From Pseudomonas fluorescens (GTDB lineage Bacteria > Pseudomonadota > Gammaproteobacteria > Pseudomonadales > Pseudomonadaceae), in contig NZ_CP078138.1 of assembly GCF_019212185.1 (NCBI RefSeq), positions 974,501 through 1,038,500 of the forward strand: a stretch of 64,000 nt of DNA. The letters run 5' to 3'. A program made the translations under genes and the position numbers. This document shows, one piece after another, positions 9,336-20,121 of the stretch. The notes beneath the pieces are model-generated. The model made no database searches. It saw only the letters and a program-made list of their open reading frames with translations, and had not been told where the DNA came from. How positions within the stretch are numbered: position 1 is the stretch's first letter; every line of letters begins with the position of its first letter.

Positions 9336-9757
9336 GGCAACGTCAGGAGAAACTGAGGAGAAAACGTTGTGTTTAATGGATTTCGGCCACACAGAAGACT
9401 TCTGTGGACATCTGATATTGATTCTTGAATGGGCTGGGCGGGGTGTATGGGGCTGGGTGGGGCGTTGTGATTTTATGATTAAAGTGCGCGCTGATGGCTT
9501 TTTGCCTTTATCTGCACAGTCAGTCTGGATAGTGTGACATACGGCACATAAATCGGCAGCGATGGGGCGGGCGGCAGGTATTGCCCCAACACAAAAAAAA
9601 TCTAAGCTGCCTCGTCACGAAGTTGGTATGGAAAGGGATTGGGAGTCGCTGCTGGATGAGCTGTGGGGGCATGGCTCATCGGATCCAGTTGAGCTTGAGA
9701 CGAGGATTCGTGCATGCCTCGTCACCACAAGCGCGCTATCACCGAATCATCTCATTC
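9336..9757. other. Intergenic stretch without a convincing gene
   Basis: The stretch lies between the YgjP stub and the end of the LacI-family gene. Short open frames exist at 9298-9537 and 9562-9774, but neither has a good ribosome site or a recognisable product, and the second overlaps the lacI 3' end. I see no clear terminator. It is probably the right-hand scar of the defence insertion. Confidence 0.4.
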
Positions 9758-10750
9758 TTATAGTGATGACCTGACCACCAATGGACAATCGACTGGCTGG
9801 CTTCCCGATACCTCAAGGGTCTCGATCAGGTGCCGGGCAGCCTGGCGACCGATCTCATAATATGGCAGTTGCACTGTGGTCAGCGGCGGGATGAACAGCT
9901 CGGCGATACCGATCATGTTGTCGTAGCCGAGCACGGCGACATCGTCGGGAATTTTCAGGCCACGGCCGAACAACAGCTGATAGGCACAAAAGGCAATGCG
10001 GTCGTTGCCGCAGATCAGAATGTCGAATTGCGGGCGACCGTCGATGAGGTGTCGGTCGAGGATGGCTGCGGTTTCACCATAGGCGTCATGATCGGAAAGG
10101 TCGTATTGCAGGAGTGCGTCAGGCGCCAGGCCGAATGCCTCACAGGCACGCTGCAGGCCTTTTTGTCGCAGGCCCCAGGCCAGGCTCTGTCTTGGAAGAT
10201 TGATACACAGGGGGCGCTTATAACCGAGGCTCAACGCGTGGTGTACTGCCCGATACTGCCCCATTTCGTCGTCTGGCACATAACTGACCAACTGACTGTC
10301 ATCCGCCATGCAATTGGCGAGTACCAGGGGTTTGCTCTTCAAGCGCTCGGGAATGCACACCTGGCGAAACCCCATGGCGCTGAAGATCAACCCGTCGGGA
10401 CGGTGCGACAACATCAGGTCGATGTTCTGGTCGGTGGGCGGGTTGCTCAACAGGTTGAGGATAAAGACGTTCCAGCCGGCTTGCTGTGCGGTCTGTTCGA
10501 TGGACAGCAGCAGCTCGACCGCGAACGGTGTGGTCGCGGTGTCCAGCGCGAACACACCAATGGTTCGGGACTGGAGATTGTCGCCGCGCATTTTGCGCGC
10601 CGACAGGCTCGGCACGAATTGCAGTTCATCAATCGCTTGGCGCACCCGCTGCAGGGTTTCGGGGCTCAACTTTTCCGGATTATTGAGCGCTCGAGAAACG
10701 GTCATCAGAGACACGCCGGCCAGCTGTGCAACGTCTTTCACTGAAGTCAT
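9758..10750 (-). CDS. LacI-family repressor of the sucrose locus
   Basis: A 330-aa protein with a LacI-type helix-turn-helix at residues 4-25 (VKDVAQLAGVSLMTVSRALN), a hinge helix, and a periplasmic-binding-protein-like sensor domain from about 60 to the end. It lies at the downstream end of the invertase/ABC transporter genes on the same strand, 75 nt after the GH32 gene. It most likely represses this locus and is released by sucrose, fructose or a derivative. A perfect 13-nt inverted repeat (AACCTG T CAGGTT) lies just upstream of its start at 10760-10772, and GTTAACGTTAAC at 16622-16633 is the better operator candidate. Confidence 0.85.
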   Translation of the reverse strand: MTSVKDVAQLAGVSLMTVSRALNNPEKLSPETLQRVRQAIDELQFVPSLSARKMRGDNLQSRTIGVFALDTATTPFAVELLLSIEQTAQQAGWNVFILNLLSNPPTDQNIDLMLSHRPDGLIFSAMGFRQVCIPERLKSKPLVLANCMADDSQLVSYVPDDEMGQYRAVHHALSLGYKRPLCINLPRQSLAWGLRQKGLQRACEAFGLAPDALLQYDLSDHDAYGETAAILDRHLIDGRPQFDILICGNDRIAFCAYQLLFGRGLKIPDDVAVLGYDNMIGIAELFIPPLTTVQLPYYEIGRQAARHLIETLEVSGSQPVDCPLVVRSSL

Positions 10751-10759
10751 GCGAGGCGA

Positions 10760-10772
10760 AACCTGTCAGGTT
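10760..10772. promoter_or_regulatory. Inverted repeat upstream of the lacI-type gene
   Basis: A perfect palindrome with 6-bp arms around one central base (AACCTG T CAGGTT), ending 10 bp before the repressor start. Its position would allow autoregulation, but the sequence differs from the GTTAACGTTAAC site, so it may bind another factor or be chance. Confidence 0.3.
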
Positions 10773-10825
10773 GACGCAGAATCATGCCACATGCCCCGCG
10801 CTTCTCGCGACCCGAATGACGCGCC

Positions 10826-12325
10826 TCACAACCAGCCCGAGGCAAGAGGCCATGCCTTGGGAATGGAGACGCGCCCGCCACTTCCACTGGCAAGCAGCTT
10901 CACGCCCAGACTGTCTGGCCGCGGATAAAGGCGACTGCTGAGGGTGAAGTGCCCGTTTTCGTCGAACACCTCGATGGACGAGCGATCGAGGAACACATGC
11001 AACTCCAGGCGCTCCTGTGCAGGGTCTATCGCCACGCTGCGCTGACCGCTGACTTGGGCACCCGAGCGGCTGCGGTCAAGCACCAGTCGATGCAGGGCCG
11101 CATCGTAGTAGAGCAGCGTCTCCTCCTGGCCGTCCTCACTGCAACGCAAGGCGACGCCCAAGTGCCCGGTGCAGTCGAGCAGATCCAGATGCACATGGAT
11201 TTCGAGCATGTCGCCATTCACCTCCGGCACCCAGCGGGTTCCCGATTCATCCCACCACGGCGTACCCGGCAATGGCGCTTTGCGCAGAGCGGTGAGCTCC
11301 CGTGCCGGATACATGTAAAGGCGATCGGCGCACAGTTCCAGTTCGCGCGGCAAACCGAGCATGCCACACCAGTGATGGGCCTGGCTCGGCATCGGGCTTT
11401 CCCACATGTCGAGCCACGCCCACACCAGGCGCCGACCGTCGGCGGCGATTAGGGTTTGCGCGGCATAGAAATCATGGCCGTTATCCAGCTCGATAAAAGG
11501 TCCGCCCGTGAAGTGCCATTCGCTGTCGAGTCGGCCCACTCGATAACCGGTCTGGTACTTGTTGAGCCGGTCGAAACCTTCGGATTGCATGCCCTGGGGA
11601 GAGTACAGCAGCACATCGCGTCCGTTCAGTCGGAACAGATCCGGGCACTCCCACATATAGCCATCACCCTCGCTGCCGCTGGACACATAGTCGAGGAACT
11701 CCCAGGTATGCAGATCCGTGGAGCGGTACAGCGGGAGCAACGGCACATCGCCCAGGCGGGCGCCGGCAATCAGGTACCAGGCGTCATTCTCCTGCCATAC
11801 CTTGGGGTCACGAAAATGCATGATAGCGTCTTGCGGCGCGCGCTCGATAACGACGCCATGCTTGACGAACCGGATGCCGTCGCTGCTGGTGGCCAGGCAC
11901 TGGACTTGACGGATGAAACGCTCGTCACCGACTTCCCCCAGCCAGGTGTGCCCGGTGTAGATCAGCGCCAGGGTATCGCCACAGACCACCGCGCTACCGG
12001 AAAAACAGCCGTCACGGTCGAAGTCATCGCCGGGTGCCAATGCAATGGGCAGATGCTGCCAATGGACCAGATCGGCACTCTTTGCATGCCCCCAATACAT
12101 CGGGCCCCATTTCGCGTCGAACGGGTAATGCTGATAGAAAACGTGATATTCGCCACGAAAGTACACGACCCCGTTAGGGTCGTTCATCCAGCCCACTGGA
12201 GGGGCAATGTGATAACCGGGTCGATAATCGTGGATGACGCGAGACAGGCCGTCACGCAGCGCATGCTGCGCAAGCTCAAGGGCACCAGACATGGGAACGC
12301 TCATGGGATTCAAGGACTCAGTCAT
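10826..12325 (-). CDS. scrB: Glycoside hydrolase family 32, sucrose(-6-phosphate) hydrolase
   Basis: A 499-aa enzyme with all three GH32 signatures: WMNDPNG (residues 46-52, Asp49 nucleophile), FRDP (171-174) and WECP (225-228, Glu226 acid/base), followed by a C-terminal beta-sandwich. There is no signal peptide, so it acts in the cytoplasm, splitting sucrose brought in by the adjacent ABC importer into glucose and fructose. Because import is by ABC transporter rather than PTS, free sucrose is the likely substrate (inference). The ATG overlaps the stop of the ATPase gene (ATGA), showing co-translation. Confidence 0.88.
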   Translation of the reverse strand: MTESLNPMSVPMSGALELAQHALRDGLSRVIHDYRPGYHIAPPVGWMNDPNGVVYFRGEYHVFYQHYPFDAKWGPMYWGHAKSADLVHWQHLPIALAPGDDFDRDGCFSGSAVVCGDTLALIYTGHTWLGEVGDERFIRQVQCLATSSDGIRFVKHGVVIERAPQDAIMHFRDPKVWQENDAWYLIAGARLGDVPLLPLYRSTDLHTWEFLDYVSSGSEGDGYMWECPDLFRLNGRDVLLYSPQGMQSEGFDRLNKYQTGYRVGRLDSEWHFTGGPFIELDNGHDFYAAQTLIAADGRRLVWAWLDMWESPMPSQAHHWCGMLGLPRELELCADRLYMYPARELTALRKAPLPGTPWWDESGTRWVPEVNGDMLEIHVHLDLLDCTGHLGVALRCSEDGQEETLLYYDAALHRLVLDRSRSGAQVSGQRSVAIDPAQERLELHVFLDRSSIEVFDENGHFTLSSRLYPRPDSLGVKLLASGSGGRVSIPKAWPLASGWL

Positions 12326-13467
12326 AGGACGCCTGCTCTTGCCGAGCGCAGAGGGGCGCCATCTGATGGGGTTTCAATCGTCTGTGGGTGGCGCTTCAAG
12401 GCCGTGCCGTCGGCGTCGAACAGGTGCAGATGGGCGATCTCCAGTTGCAGCTCGACCCGGTCGCCGACTTGCCATCCGGCGCTGACCTCGCAACGACAAA
12501 CCAGCGGTTCGTCCTGCGCTGTCTTGAGGTGCACATAGGTTTCGCTGCCCAGGTATTCGACCCCGGTCACGGCGATGCCAGCGCTGCCCGTGGCCGCCTT
12601 GAGTGACATGTGCTCCGGGCGAATCCCCAGGCTCAGCGGCGTGCTCGGCGCCAGATGCGAGCTGTCGAAGGGCAGGGACGTGATGCCCCATACAAGGGTA
12701 TCGACCAGGCTGTTTTCGCCGGGTGCCAGCAGGAGGGCTGGCAGAAAATTCATCGTGGGAGAACCCAGGAAGCCTGCGACAAAGCGGCTGGCCGGGCGCT
12801 CATAGAGTTCGCGCGGTGAGCCGACCTGTTCGACGCGACCACCATTGAGCACGACAATTTTGTCGGCCAGGGTCATCGCTTCAACCTGATCGTGGGTGAC
12901 ATAGATCATGGTCGAGCCCAGCCGATCATGCAGCCGGGCGATTTCGTTGCGCATTTGTACGCGCAAGGATGCATCCAGGTTGGAGAGCGGCTCATCGAAC
13001 AACAAAATGTCCGGTTCCCGCGCCATGGCCCTGCCCATGGCCACACGCTGACGTTGTCCTCCAGACAGCTCCCTTGGCTTGCGTTGCAGCAGTTTGTCCA
13101 ATTGCAGGATTTGCGCAGTTTTCAGCACGCGTTCGCGCAGGCTGCTCTTTTCCGTCTTGGCCAGTTTGAGACCAAAACTGATGTTGTCGTAGACGCTCAT
13201 GTGCGGGTACAGCGCATAAGACTGAAACACCATGCCGACGCGACGTTCGCGTGGCTCCAGGTCGTTGACACGCCGCCCGTCGATCAGCAGGTCGCCGCCG
13301 CAGATCGAATCCAGTCCGGCGATCAGTCGCAGCAGGGTCGACTTTCCGCAGCCCGAAGGACCGACGAACACCACGAATTCACCCGCCGCGATTTCGAGGC
13401 TGACGTCGCGCAGAATCCGCGCGCCGCCCAATTGTTTGTTCACGTTGTCTAGCTTCAATTTGATCAC
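12322..13467 (-). CDS. ABC transporter ATP-binding protein, MalK/UgpC type
   Basis: A 381-aa ATPase with Walker A GPSGCGKST (about 37-45), Q-loop, signature LSGGQRQRVAMGRA, Walker B ILLFDEPLSNLD and H-loop YVTHDQVEAM. The C-terminal 130 residues form the TOBE regulatory domain of sugar importers. It powers uptake through the two permeases encoded upstream. It overlaps the GH32 gene downstream and follows the permease by 27 nt, inside one operon. Confidence 0.9.
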   Translation of the reverse strand: MIKLKLDNVNKQLGGARILRDVSLEIAAGEFVVFVGPSGCGKSTLLRLIAGLDSICGGDLLIDGRRVNDLEPRERRVGMVFQSYALYPHMSVYDNISFGLKLAKTEKSSLRERVLKTAQILQLDKLLQRKPRELSGGQRQRVAMGRAMAREPDILLFDEPLSNLDASLRVQMRNEIARLHDRLGSTMIYVTHDQVEAMTLADKIVVLNGGRVEQVGSPRELYERPASRFVAGFLGSPTMNFLPALLLAPGENSLVDTLVWGITSLPFDSSHLAPSTPLSLGIRPEHMSLKAATGSAGIAVTGVEYLGSETYVHLKTAQDEPLVCRCEVSAGWQVGDRVELQLEIAHLHLFDADGTALKRHPQTIETPSDGAPLRSARAGVL

Positions 13468-13494
13468 GATGCTGTTCCTTGTCTTTGTTGGGCA

Positions 13495-14337
13495 TCAACC
13501 CTTTAACGCGCCGGCAGTGAGACCGGAAACGATTCGGCGCTGGAAGATCAACACCAGAATCACCAGTGGGACGGTGACCAGCACCGAGGCGGCCATCAAC
13601 AACCCCCAAGGCAACTCGTGGGGGCTGCCGCCGGAAATCAGGGCAATGGCGACCGGCACTGTGCGTTGCGTGTCGGTGAGGGTGAAGGTCAGGGCAAACA
13701 GGAACTCGTTCCACGCGGCGATGAACGCCAATAAGCCAGTGGTGACCAGTGCGGGCCAGAGCAGCGGCAACAGCACCCGGGTCAACGTGACCCAGGGGGA
13801 CGCGCCATCCATGATTGCCGCTTCCTCCAGTTCATGGGGCAGTTGTCCCATGAACGTAGTCAGCACCCAGACGGTGAAGGGCAGGGTGAAAATCGTGTAG
13901 CTCAGGATCAATGCCCAGGACGTGTTGTACAGGCCCAGCGCGCGAATCACCTCGAACAGCCCCGACAGCACCGCGACCTGGGGAAACATCGACACGCCCA
14001 GGACCATCATCAAGACCACGCCGCGGCCACGGAACTTCACCCGGCCCAAGGCATAGGCGGCGGTCAGGCTGAGGAATAGCGCCAGCATCACCACGGACAG
14101 AGCAACCACCAGCGAGTTACCGATTGCCTGCAGGAACGAGGCTTGATGCAGCACTGCAGCGTAATTGGAGAAGTCGGGGTTTTTGATCCAGTAGCTCACC
14201 TCGAACAAGGCGCTGGACGGCTTCAGCGACGTCACGATGGCGTAGTAGAAAGGGAAGACCGCATACAGCAGCAATACCCCGATCAGGCACCAGAAACCGA
14301 GGCGCAACAGTGCTTTTTTCAGTAGACGCGGGCTCAT
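13495..14337 (-). CDS. Sugar ABC transporter permease, MalG type
   Basis: A 280-aa inner-membrane protein. The start is set at the ATG (14337) that overlaps the stop of the other permease; a longer open frame upstream is unlikely to be used. Six hydrophobic helices are visible, and the EAA loop reads EEAAIMDGASPWVTLTRVLLPLLWPAL, the contact site for the ATPase. Together with the MalF-type permease it forms the membrane channel of the probable sucrose importer. Confidence 0.9.
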   Translation of the reverse strand: MSPRLLKKALLRLGFWCLIGVLLLYAVFPFYYAIVTSLKPSSALFEVSYWIKNPDFSNYAAVLHQASFLQAIGNSLVVALSVVMLALFLSLTAAYALGRVKFRGRGVVLMMVLGVSMFPQVAVLSGLFEVIRALGLYNTSWALILSYTIFTLPFTVWVLTTFMGQLPHELEEAAIMDGASPWVTLTRVLLPLLWPALVTTGLLAFIAAWNEFLFALTFTLTDTQRTVPVAIALISGGSPHELPWGLLMAASVLVTVPLVILVLIFQRRIVSGLTAGALKG

Positions 14338-15296
14338 GAGCGCACCTCCAATTGACGACGTCCGAGGTAGAGGTAAAGCAGGGCGATGACCGCAACCACC
14401 AGGAACAGCAGCGTCGAGGCCGCGCTGCCGTAGCCGACGTCCTGAAACTCCACCAGATGCTGGCGGGCGTAGACCGACATACTCATGGTGCTCGATGAGT
14501 TCGAGGTCAGCACGTAGATAACGTCGAATACCCGCAGCGAGTCGAGGATGCGGAAGATCGCCGCCACCAGCAGGGCGGGCATCAGCAGGGGAAGCGTGAC
14601 ACGCCAGAACACCCTCAGCGGGTGAATGCCATCGACCCTGGCGGCCTCGTAGCAATCGCTCGGTAACATCTGCAAGGCCGCCAGCATCAGCAGCGTGACA
14701 AAAGGCACGGTCTTCCAGACATCGACGATAATCACCGCCCACATCGACAGATCCGCATCGGCCGTCCAGGCCAGGGGCGCATCAATCAGGCCGAGGCTGA
14801 GCATCATGTGATTGATGATGCCGAACTGGTCGTTCAGCATCCATGACCAGATTTTCGCCGAGACAATGGTTGGAATTGCCCAGGGAATCAGAATCAACGC
14901 ACGCACCAGAGAGCGTCCGGTGAACTTGACGTTGAGCAGCAACGCCACCAGCAATCCCAGGACGATTTCCAGGCCCACCGACACCACGGTGAAATGCAAG
15001 GTGTTGCGCACCGCGTTCCACCATTGAGGATCAACCAGGATGCCCGACCAGGAGGAACCGTTGTGGAACAGGTAATTGCTCAAGCCGACGAAGGATCCGC
15101 CATTGGTGTCCGCCAGGTTGGCGTCGGTCAGGCTGAACCAGAATGTGCGCAGTAGCGGCCAGGCTGCCACCAGGGCCAGACACAGCAGCATGGGTGTCAG
15201 AAACAACCAGGCAGCGCGCACTCGGCGACGTTGTACGGGCGTTTCCCGGGTGAGCAGGAGCTCGTCACCGGGGGCATGGGTAGCGGAGACAGACAT
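14334..15296 (-). CDS. Sugar ABC transporter permease, MalF type
   Basis: A 320-aa membrane protein with a polar N-terminus of about 28 residues, six helices, and an EAA motif YEAARVDGIHPLRVFWRVTLPLL in the second half. It lies 20 nt after the binding-protein gene and overlaps the second permease by 4 nt, an arrangement standard for carbohydrate ABC importers of the CUT1 class. Confidence 0.9.
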   Translation of the reverse strand: MSVSATHAPGDELLLTRETPVQRRRVRAAWLFLTPMLLCLALVAAWPLLRTFWFSLTDANLADTNGGSFVGLSNYLFHNGSSWSGILVDPQWWNAVRNTLHFTVVSVGLEIVLGLLVALLLNVKFTGRSLVRALILIPWAIPTIVSAKIWSWMLNDQFGIINHMMLSLGLIDAPLAWTADADLSMWAVIIVDVWKTVPFVTLLMLAALQMLPSDCYEAARVDGIHPLRVFWRVTLPLLMPALLVAAIFRILDSLRVFDVIYVLTSNSSSTMSMSVYARQHLVEFQDVGYGSAASTLLFLVVAVIALLYLYLGRRQLEVRS

Positions 15297-15316
15297 GGTG
15301 GTTTCCTTCCTTTGAC

Positions 15317-16591
15317 TTACCAGTTCCGGCGTTTGATGCGTGTGAGTTCGCTTTCCAGGTCTGCCAGCGCCTGATCAACAGGCAGCTCGCCCGCCAGCAC
15401 GCCATGCACTCGATCGAAGAACGCATTGGAAACCCGTGGATAGCGATCGGCAGTGACTGAGGCGGGGCGCATGACTCCAGCGTTGAGAATGCTGTGCAGT
15501 TGGCTGTAGTAAGGCATTGCCGCGAGCAATTCGGGGTCCTGGTAGAGCGACTCGACAACCGGGTTATAGGCGCCTATCAGGGCACGACGTTTTTGCTCTT
15601 GGGCACTGCTCAGGTAGCTCACCAACTCGGCGGCAAGTTTTGGCTGGGCGCTGTAACGCGATACCGCCAGGCCCCAGCCACCGAGGGTTGATGCATGGCT
15701 GCCAGCGTCGCCGCCGCGGGGCAGGGGCGCGACGCCGACCTTGTCTTTTACGGCGCTGTCCTGGCTTTGCACCAAGGCCCAGACATACGGCCAGTTACGC
15801 ATGAACAGCGCATTTCCCGACTGGAATACGCCACGGCCTTCTTCCTCGGTGTAATTGAGCACGCCCCGTGGGGAGATGTCGCCGACCCAGCTTTTCGCCA
15901 AGGTCAGCGCCGTTCTCGAGGCCTGACTGTTGACCACGATATCGCCTCGTGAATTGACCAGCCCGCCTTCCGGTTGGCTGCTGATCCACTCCAGCGCATT
16001 GCAGGTCAGGCCTTCGTAGGCGCGCCCTTGAAAGATGTAACCCCACGCATTGGGGTTCCCGGCCGTGCGCTCGGCCTGTTGAATACTCCTGGCGGTAGCG
16101 GTCATTTCCTCCCACGTCTGGGGAACCGGCAGGTTGTACTTCTCGAGCAAGTCCTTGCGGTAATACAGCAGACCCGAGTCGGTAAACCACGGCATCGTCA
16201 CCAGCCGTCCGTTCACCGTGGCGTTATCCACCTGTGCCTGGAAATAGCCTTGGGTTGCATTGGCTGGCAGCACCTCGCGCAGATCCATCAGGTGTTTGGC
16301 GAGCATCCCAGGCCAGACCATATCGATTTGAATGATGTCGATGTCGGCGGACTGCGCACTGAGGATCTGCTGGTAGAACGACAACCTCTCGGTCGCCGAA
16401 TTCGGCGTGGAAACCACCTCGACGTGGTGACCGGTCTGTTTTGACCATGCCTCGACAGCCTCCTTGCACAGTTGCAATTCCGCACCCACCGCACCGCAGG
16501 AGATCGTCAGATCGGCTGCGTTCGAGAGGGAGGGAAGCCCGGCACAGAGGGTGAGCAGTGCTGCTGGAAAGAGAGATTTGAGCAGTTTCAT
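15317..16591 (-). CDS. Periplasmic sugar-binding protein of the ABC importer
   Basis: A 424-aa CUT1-type solute-binding protein. The start is set at the ATG at 16591, which has AAAGGGG upstream and opens a classic signal peptide (MKLLKSLFPAALLTL, cleavage near SNA-AD). The mature protein has the two-lobe pattern of family 1 binding proteins, including IQIDMVWPG and a DSGLLYYRKDLL segment. It captures the sugar, most likely sucrose given the adjacent GH32 enzyme and ScrY-like porin, and delivers it to the two permeases. It is the first gene of the leftward operon. Confidence 0.88.
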   Translation of the reverse strand: MKLLKSLFPAALLTLCAGLPSLSNAADLTISCGAVGAELQLCKEAVEAWSKQTGHHVEVVSTPNSATERLSFYQQILSAQSADIDIIQIDMVWPGMLAKHLMDLREVLPANATQGYFQAQVDNATVNGRLVTMPWFTDSGLLYYRKDLLEKYNLPVPQTWEEMTATARSIQQAERTAGNPNAWGYIFQGRAYEGLTCNALEWISSQPEGGLVNSRGDIVVNSQASRTALTLAKSWVGDISPRGVLNYTEEEGRGVFQSGNALFMRNWPYVWALVQSQDSAVKDKVGVAPLPRGGDAGSHASTLGGWGLAVSRYSAQPKLAAELVSYLSSAQEQKRRALIGAYNPVVESLYQDPELLAAMPYYSQLHSILNAGVMRPASVTADRYPRVSNAFFDRVHGVLAGELPVDQALADLESELTRIKRRNW

Positions 16592-16621
16592 AAAGGCCCC
16601 TTTATTTTTGTTTTTATAAAA

Positions 16622-16633
16622 GTTAACGTTAAC
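16622..16633. promoter_or_regulatory. Likely LacI-family operator (perfect 12-bp palindrome)
   Basis: GTTAACGTTAAC lies in the 168-bp divergent region between the binding-protein gene (leftward) and the porin (rightward), 30 bp upstream of the binding-protein start. It has the central CG and symmetric arms usual for LacI-family sites. Its position would let one repressor control both the importer operon and the porin/fructokinase side. Confidence 0.55.
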
Positions 16634-16690
16634 ATCGCCAAATGTAGCAGCGTATTTGCGATGAGGCATCCTTTTTTTCGTGGTTTCTGA

Positions 16691-18325
<1,635 letters not shown>

Positions 18326-18437
18326 TAGTTGAACGCGTCCGGCCAACACCAAGACGCCAAGGCGTATTGAGTCAGTGATTACCGGTCGAAGCTGATTAGC
18401 CAGCAGTTACCTACGATAAAGTATTGAGGAAATGACG

Positions 18438-19346
18438 ATGGTATTGCCGCGCGCATTAGTATTTGGCGAAGCTCTGACCGACCTTGTCCAAGGCACTCCT
18501 GGACAGTGGAAGGGCTACCCAGGTGGTGCTCCATGGAACGTTGCACGAGCGCTAAGTCGCTTGGGTGTTGGCTGCGCTTTTGCTGGGTCGGTGAGCATGG
18601 ACTCACTGGGTGACGAGATAGTTTTGCAGTCGGAAGCGGCAGCGTTGGATATGAGGTTTATCCAACGGGTAGACCGAACTCCTTTGGTCGCCATCGTTCC
18701 ATCAAGCAGCCCTCCAAAATACTTTTTTGCTGGAGATGCCGATCTGTTTTTTGATCCCGATCTAATGCCCGAGGGATGGATCAACCAAGCAGAGCTGTGT
18801 CATTTCAGCTGCATCAGTTTGGCTCGACAGCCACTCGCAGACAGGCTGGTCAACATTGCTCAGCAGGCAAAAGAAGCGGGTAAACGGATTAGTTATGATC
18901 CGAACTGGCGCAATTTAATGGATGGCCATTATCGGGAGCATACCTTCCCTACGATGACGACCCTTGCTGACATGATTAAGCTTTCCGACGAAGACCTTCG
19001 GCACATTTATCCAGGGCTGACCGAACACCAGGCAATGGATGAGCTTCGCGCTCTCAACCCTCAGGCGCATATCTTGTTTACCCGAGGGGAGCACGGGATG
19101 ATTCTCCACACCCCGGACAGCCAACTCGAGCAGCCGGCTATTGCCGTGAAAGTGCAAGACACGGTGGGAGCAGGAGACGCTTGTATGGCGGGTTGGTTGG
19201 CGGCGGACTTGCTGGGGATCTCAGACTTGAGCGCGCGCCTGCGATTTTCAGCGGCTTGCGCCTCCATCTCTTGCCGCTATCCCGGAGCCCATGCTCCAGC
19301 GCTAACTGATGTGGAAGGTTTGCTGCGGGTGATAGCAGGTACCTGA
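18438..19346 (+). CDS. scrK: Fructokinase, PfkB family
   Basis: A 302-aa kinase. The start is placed at the second ATG (18438), because GAGGAA lies 6 nt before it and touches the first ATG. It shows the PfkB N-terminal sugar-binding GG motif (YPGGAPWNVARAL) and the C-terminal signature DTVGAGDACMAGW, with Asp247 as the catalytic base. It would phosphorylate the fructose released by the GH32 enzyme, so the locus covers uptake, cleavage and first phosphorylation. It lies 112 nt after the porin, and its third-position GC looks lower than that of the ABC genes. Confidence 0.85.
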   Translation: MVLPRALVFGEALTDLVQGTPGQWKGYPGGAPWNVARALSRLGVGCAFAGSVSMDSLGDEIVLQSEAAALDMRFIQRVDRTPLVAIVPSSSPPKYFFAGDADLFFDPDLMPEGWINQAELCHFSCISLARQPLADRLVNIAQQAKEAGKRISYDPNWRNLMDGHYREHTFPTMTTLADMIKLSDEDLRHIYPGLTEHQAMDELRALNPQAHILFTRGEHGMILHTPDSQLEQPAIAVKVQDTVGAGDACMAGWLAADLLGISDLSARLRFSAACASISCRYPGAHAPALTDVEGLLRVIAGT

Positions 19347-19425
19347 TCATGGTTGTCGGCGCCGGGGAATTGTCTGGGTACGCGGGAATTCAAAAGCCCC
19401 TGGCAGCGCTGAGATCCGTGTATTT

Positions 19426-19467
19426 ACTGGATTTCAGGCACAAAAAAAGACGTCCGTGGACGTCTTT
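19426..19467. repeat. Left island boundary (att repeat, copy of the ssrA terminator)
   Basis: A 42-bp sequence identical to 44046-44087. It contains the hairpin AAAGACGTCC GT GGACGTCTTT and a run of seven A that together form the ssrA terminator on the minus strand. The next 33 bp inward (19468-19500) are a decayed copy of the ssrA 3' end (GGTGG-GCCGGGG...TTGAA against GGTGGAGCCGGGG...TTGAA). This is what is left when an element integrates into the 3' end of a tmRNA gene. Confidence 0.9.
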
Positions 19468-20121
19468 GTTTGATCATTTGGTGGGCCGGGGTAAGTTGAA
19501 TTCGTTAGGTAGCATATTGATTTATATGAATAATTCTTAGTTTTTCTTTTGGCAGGAATACCAATTGGAATACGATGCGAAATCGCCCGCCACTTGACCA
19601 CCCGTTTGAATTCGATCTGACTACCGATTGGAGCTGTGTTGACCAGCTCGCTTCGTAATCATAATTGGTAAACAACTGACCACAGCGGCGAGCCATCCCG
19701 TCTACGAAACAATGGACGACTCAATCAGGCCTATGCGCCTCCCTCGTTGAACCGAATCGCCAGAGGGCGGAGTCTACGGTTGTTGGGCCATATCCTACAT
19801 TTCGGTTTCTAGGTGCTTTTGACGTTGCCTCTTGTCCGTTGCACCGACGCACATACGTCGCTCCAGCACAGATGGGAGCTTACTCAGCTTGCTCGCGCTA
19901 ACGCTTGGCGGATACATTCGCGTGTAGGCATCTGGGAATGGCGTGACCCTGACGGCACGCCCACTCCAGGCAGGGCATCTCAGAATTAGCACCGGGGAAA
20001 TGAGCACGTTTCATTCAGGCATCAGCTGTGATCTGCTGTGAGGCAGGCGAGCTCTACCGGCTCAGCGCCAGGGTTCAACGATGTTCAACTTTCATAATTA
20101 CCAAGCCAGCTAGGACGCATC
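19468..20121. other. Left end of the island, non-coding
   Basis: No convincing gene. It holds the decayed ssrA 3' copy (19468-19500), a tandem GGAATACCAAT/TGGAATACGAT motif at 19555-19573 shared with the right end of the island, and a stretch at 19591-19655 with repeated TTGACCA-type units resembling IS21-family termini. A 70-codon open frame at 19795-20007 (minus strand) is not recognised and has no good ribosome site. Confidence 0.5.
19555..19573 (+). repeat. Putative integrase arm-type sites, left end
   Basis: GGAATACCAATTGGAATAC consists of two units with a 12-bp period. The same GGAATACCAAT unit occurs three times near the integrase start at the other end of the island. Short direct repeats shared by both ends, just inside the att repeats, are what tyrosine integrase arm sites look like. 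Confidence 0.5.

Noticed and set aside
9562..9774. A 70-codon open frame between the McrB-like insertion and lacI
   Set aside because: No ribosome site, no recognisable family, and it overlaps the convergent lacI 3' end.
19795..20007. A 70-codon minus-strand frame at the left end of the island
   Set aside because: Product not recognised (Pro/Ser/Arg-rich), no ribosome site; kept only as a note in the non-coding entry.
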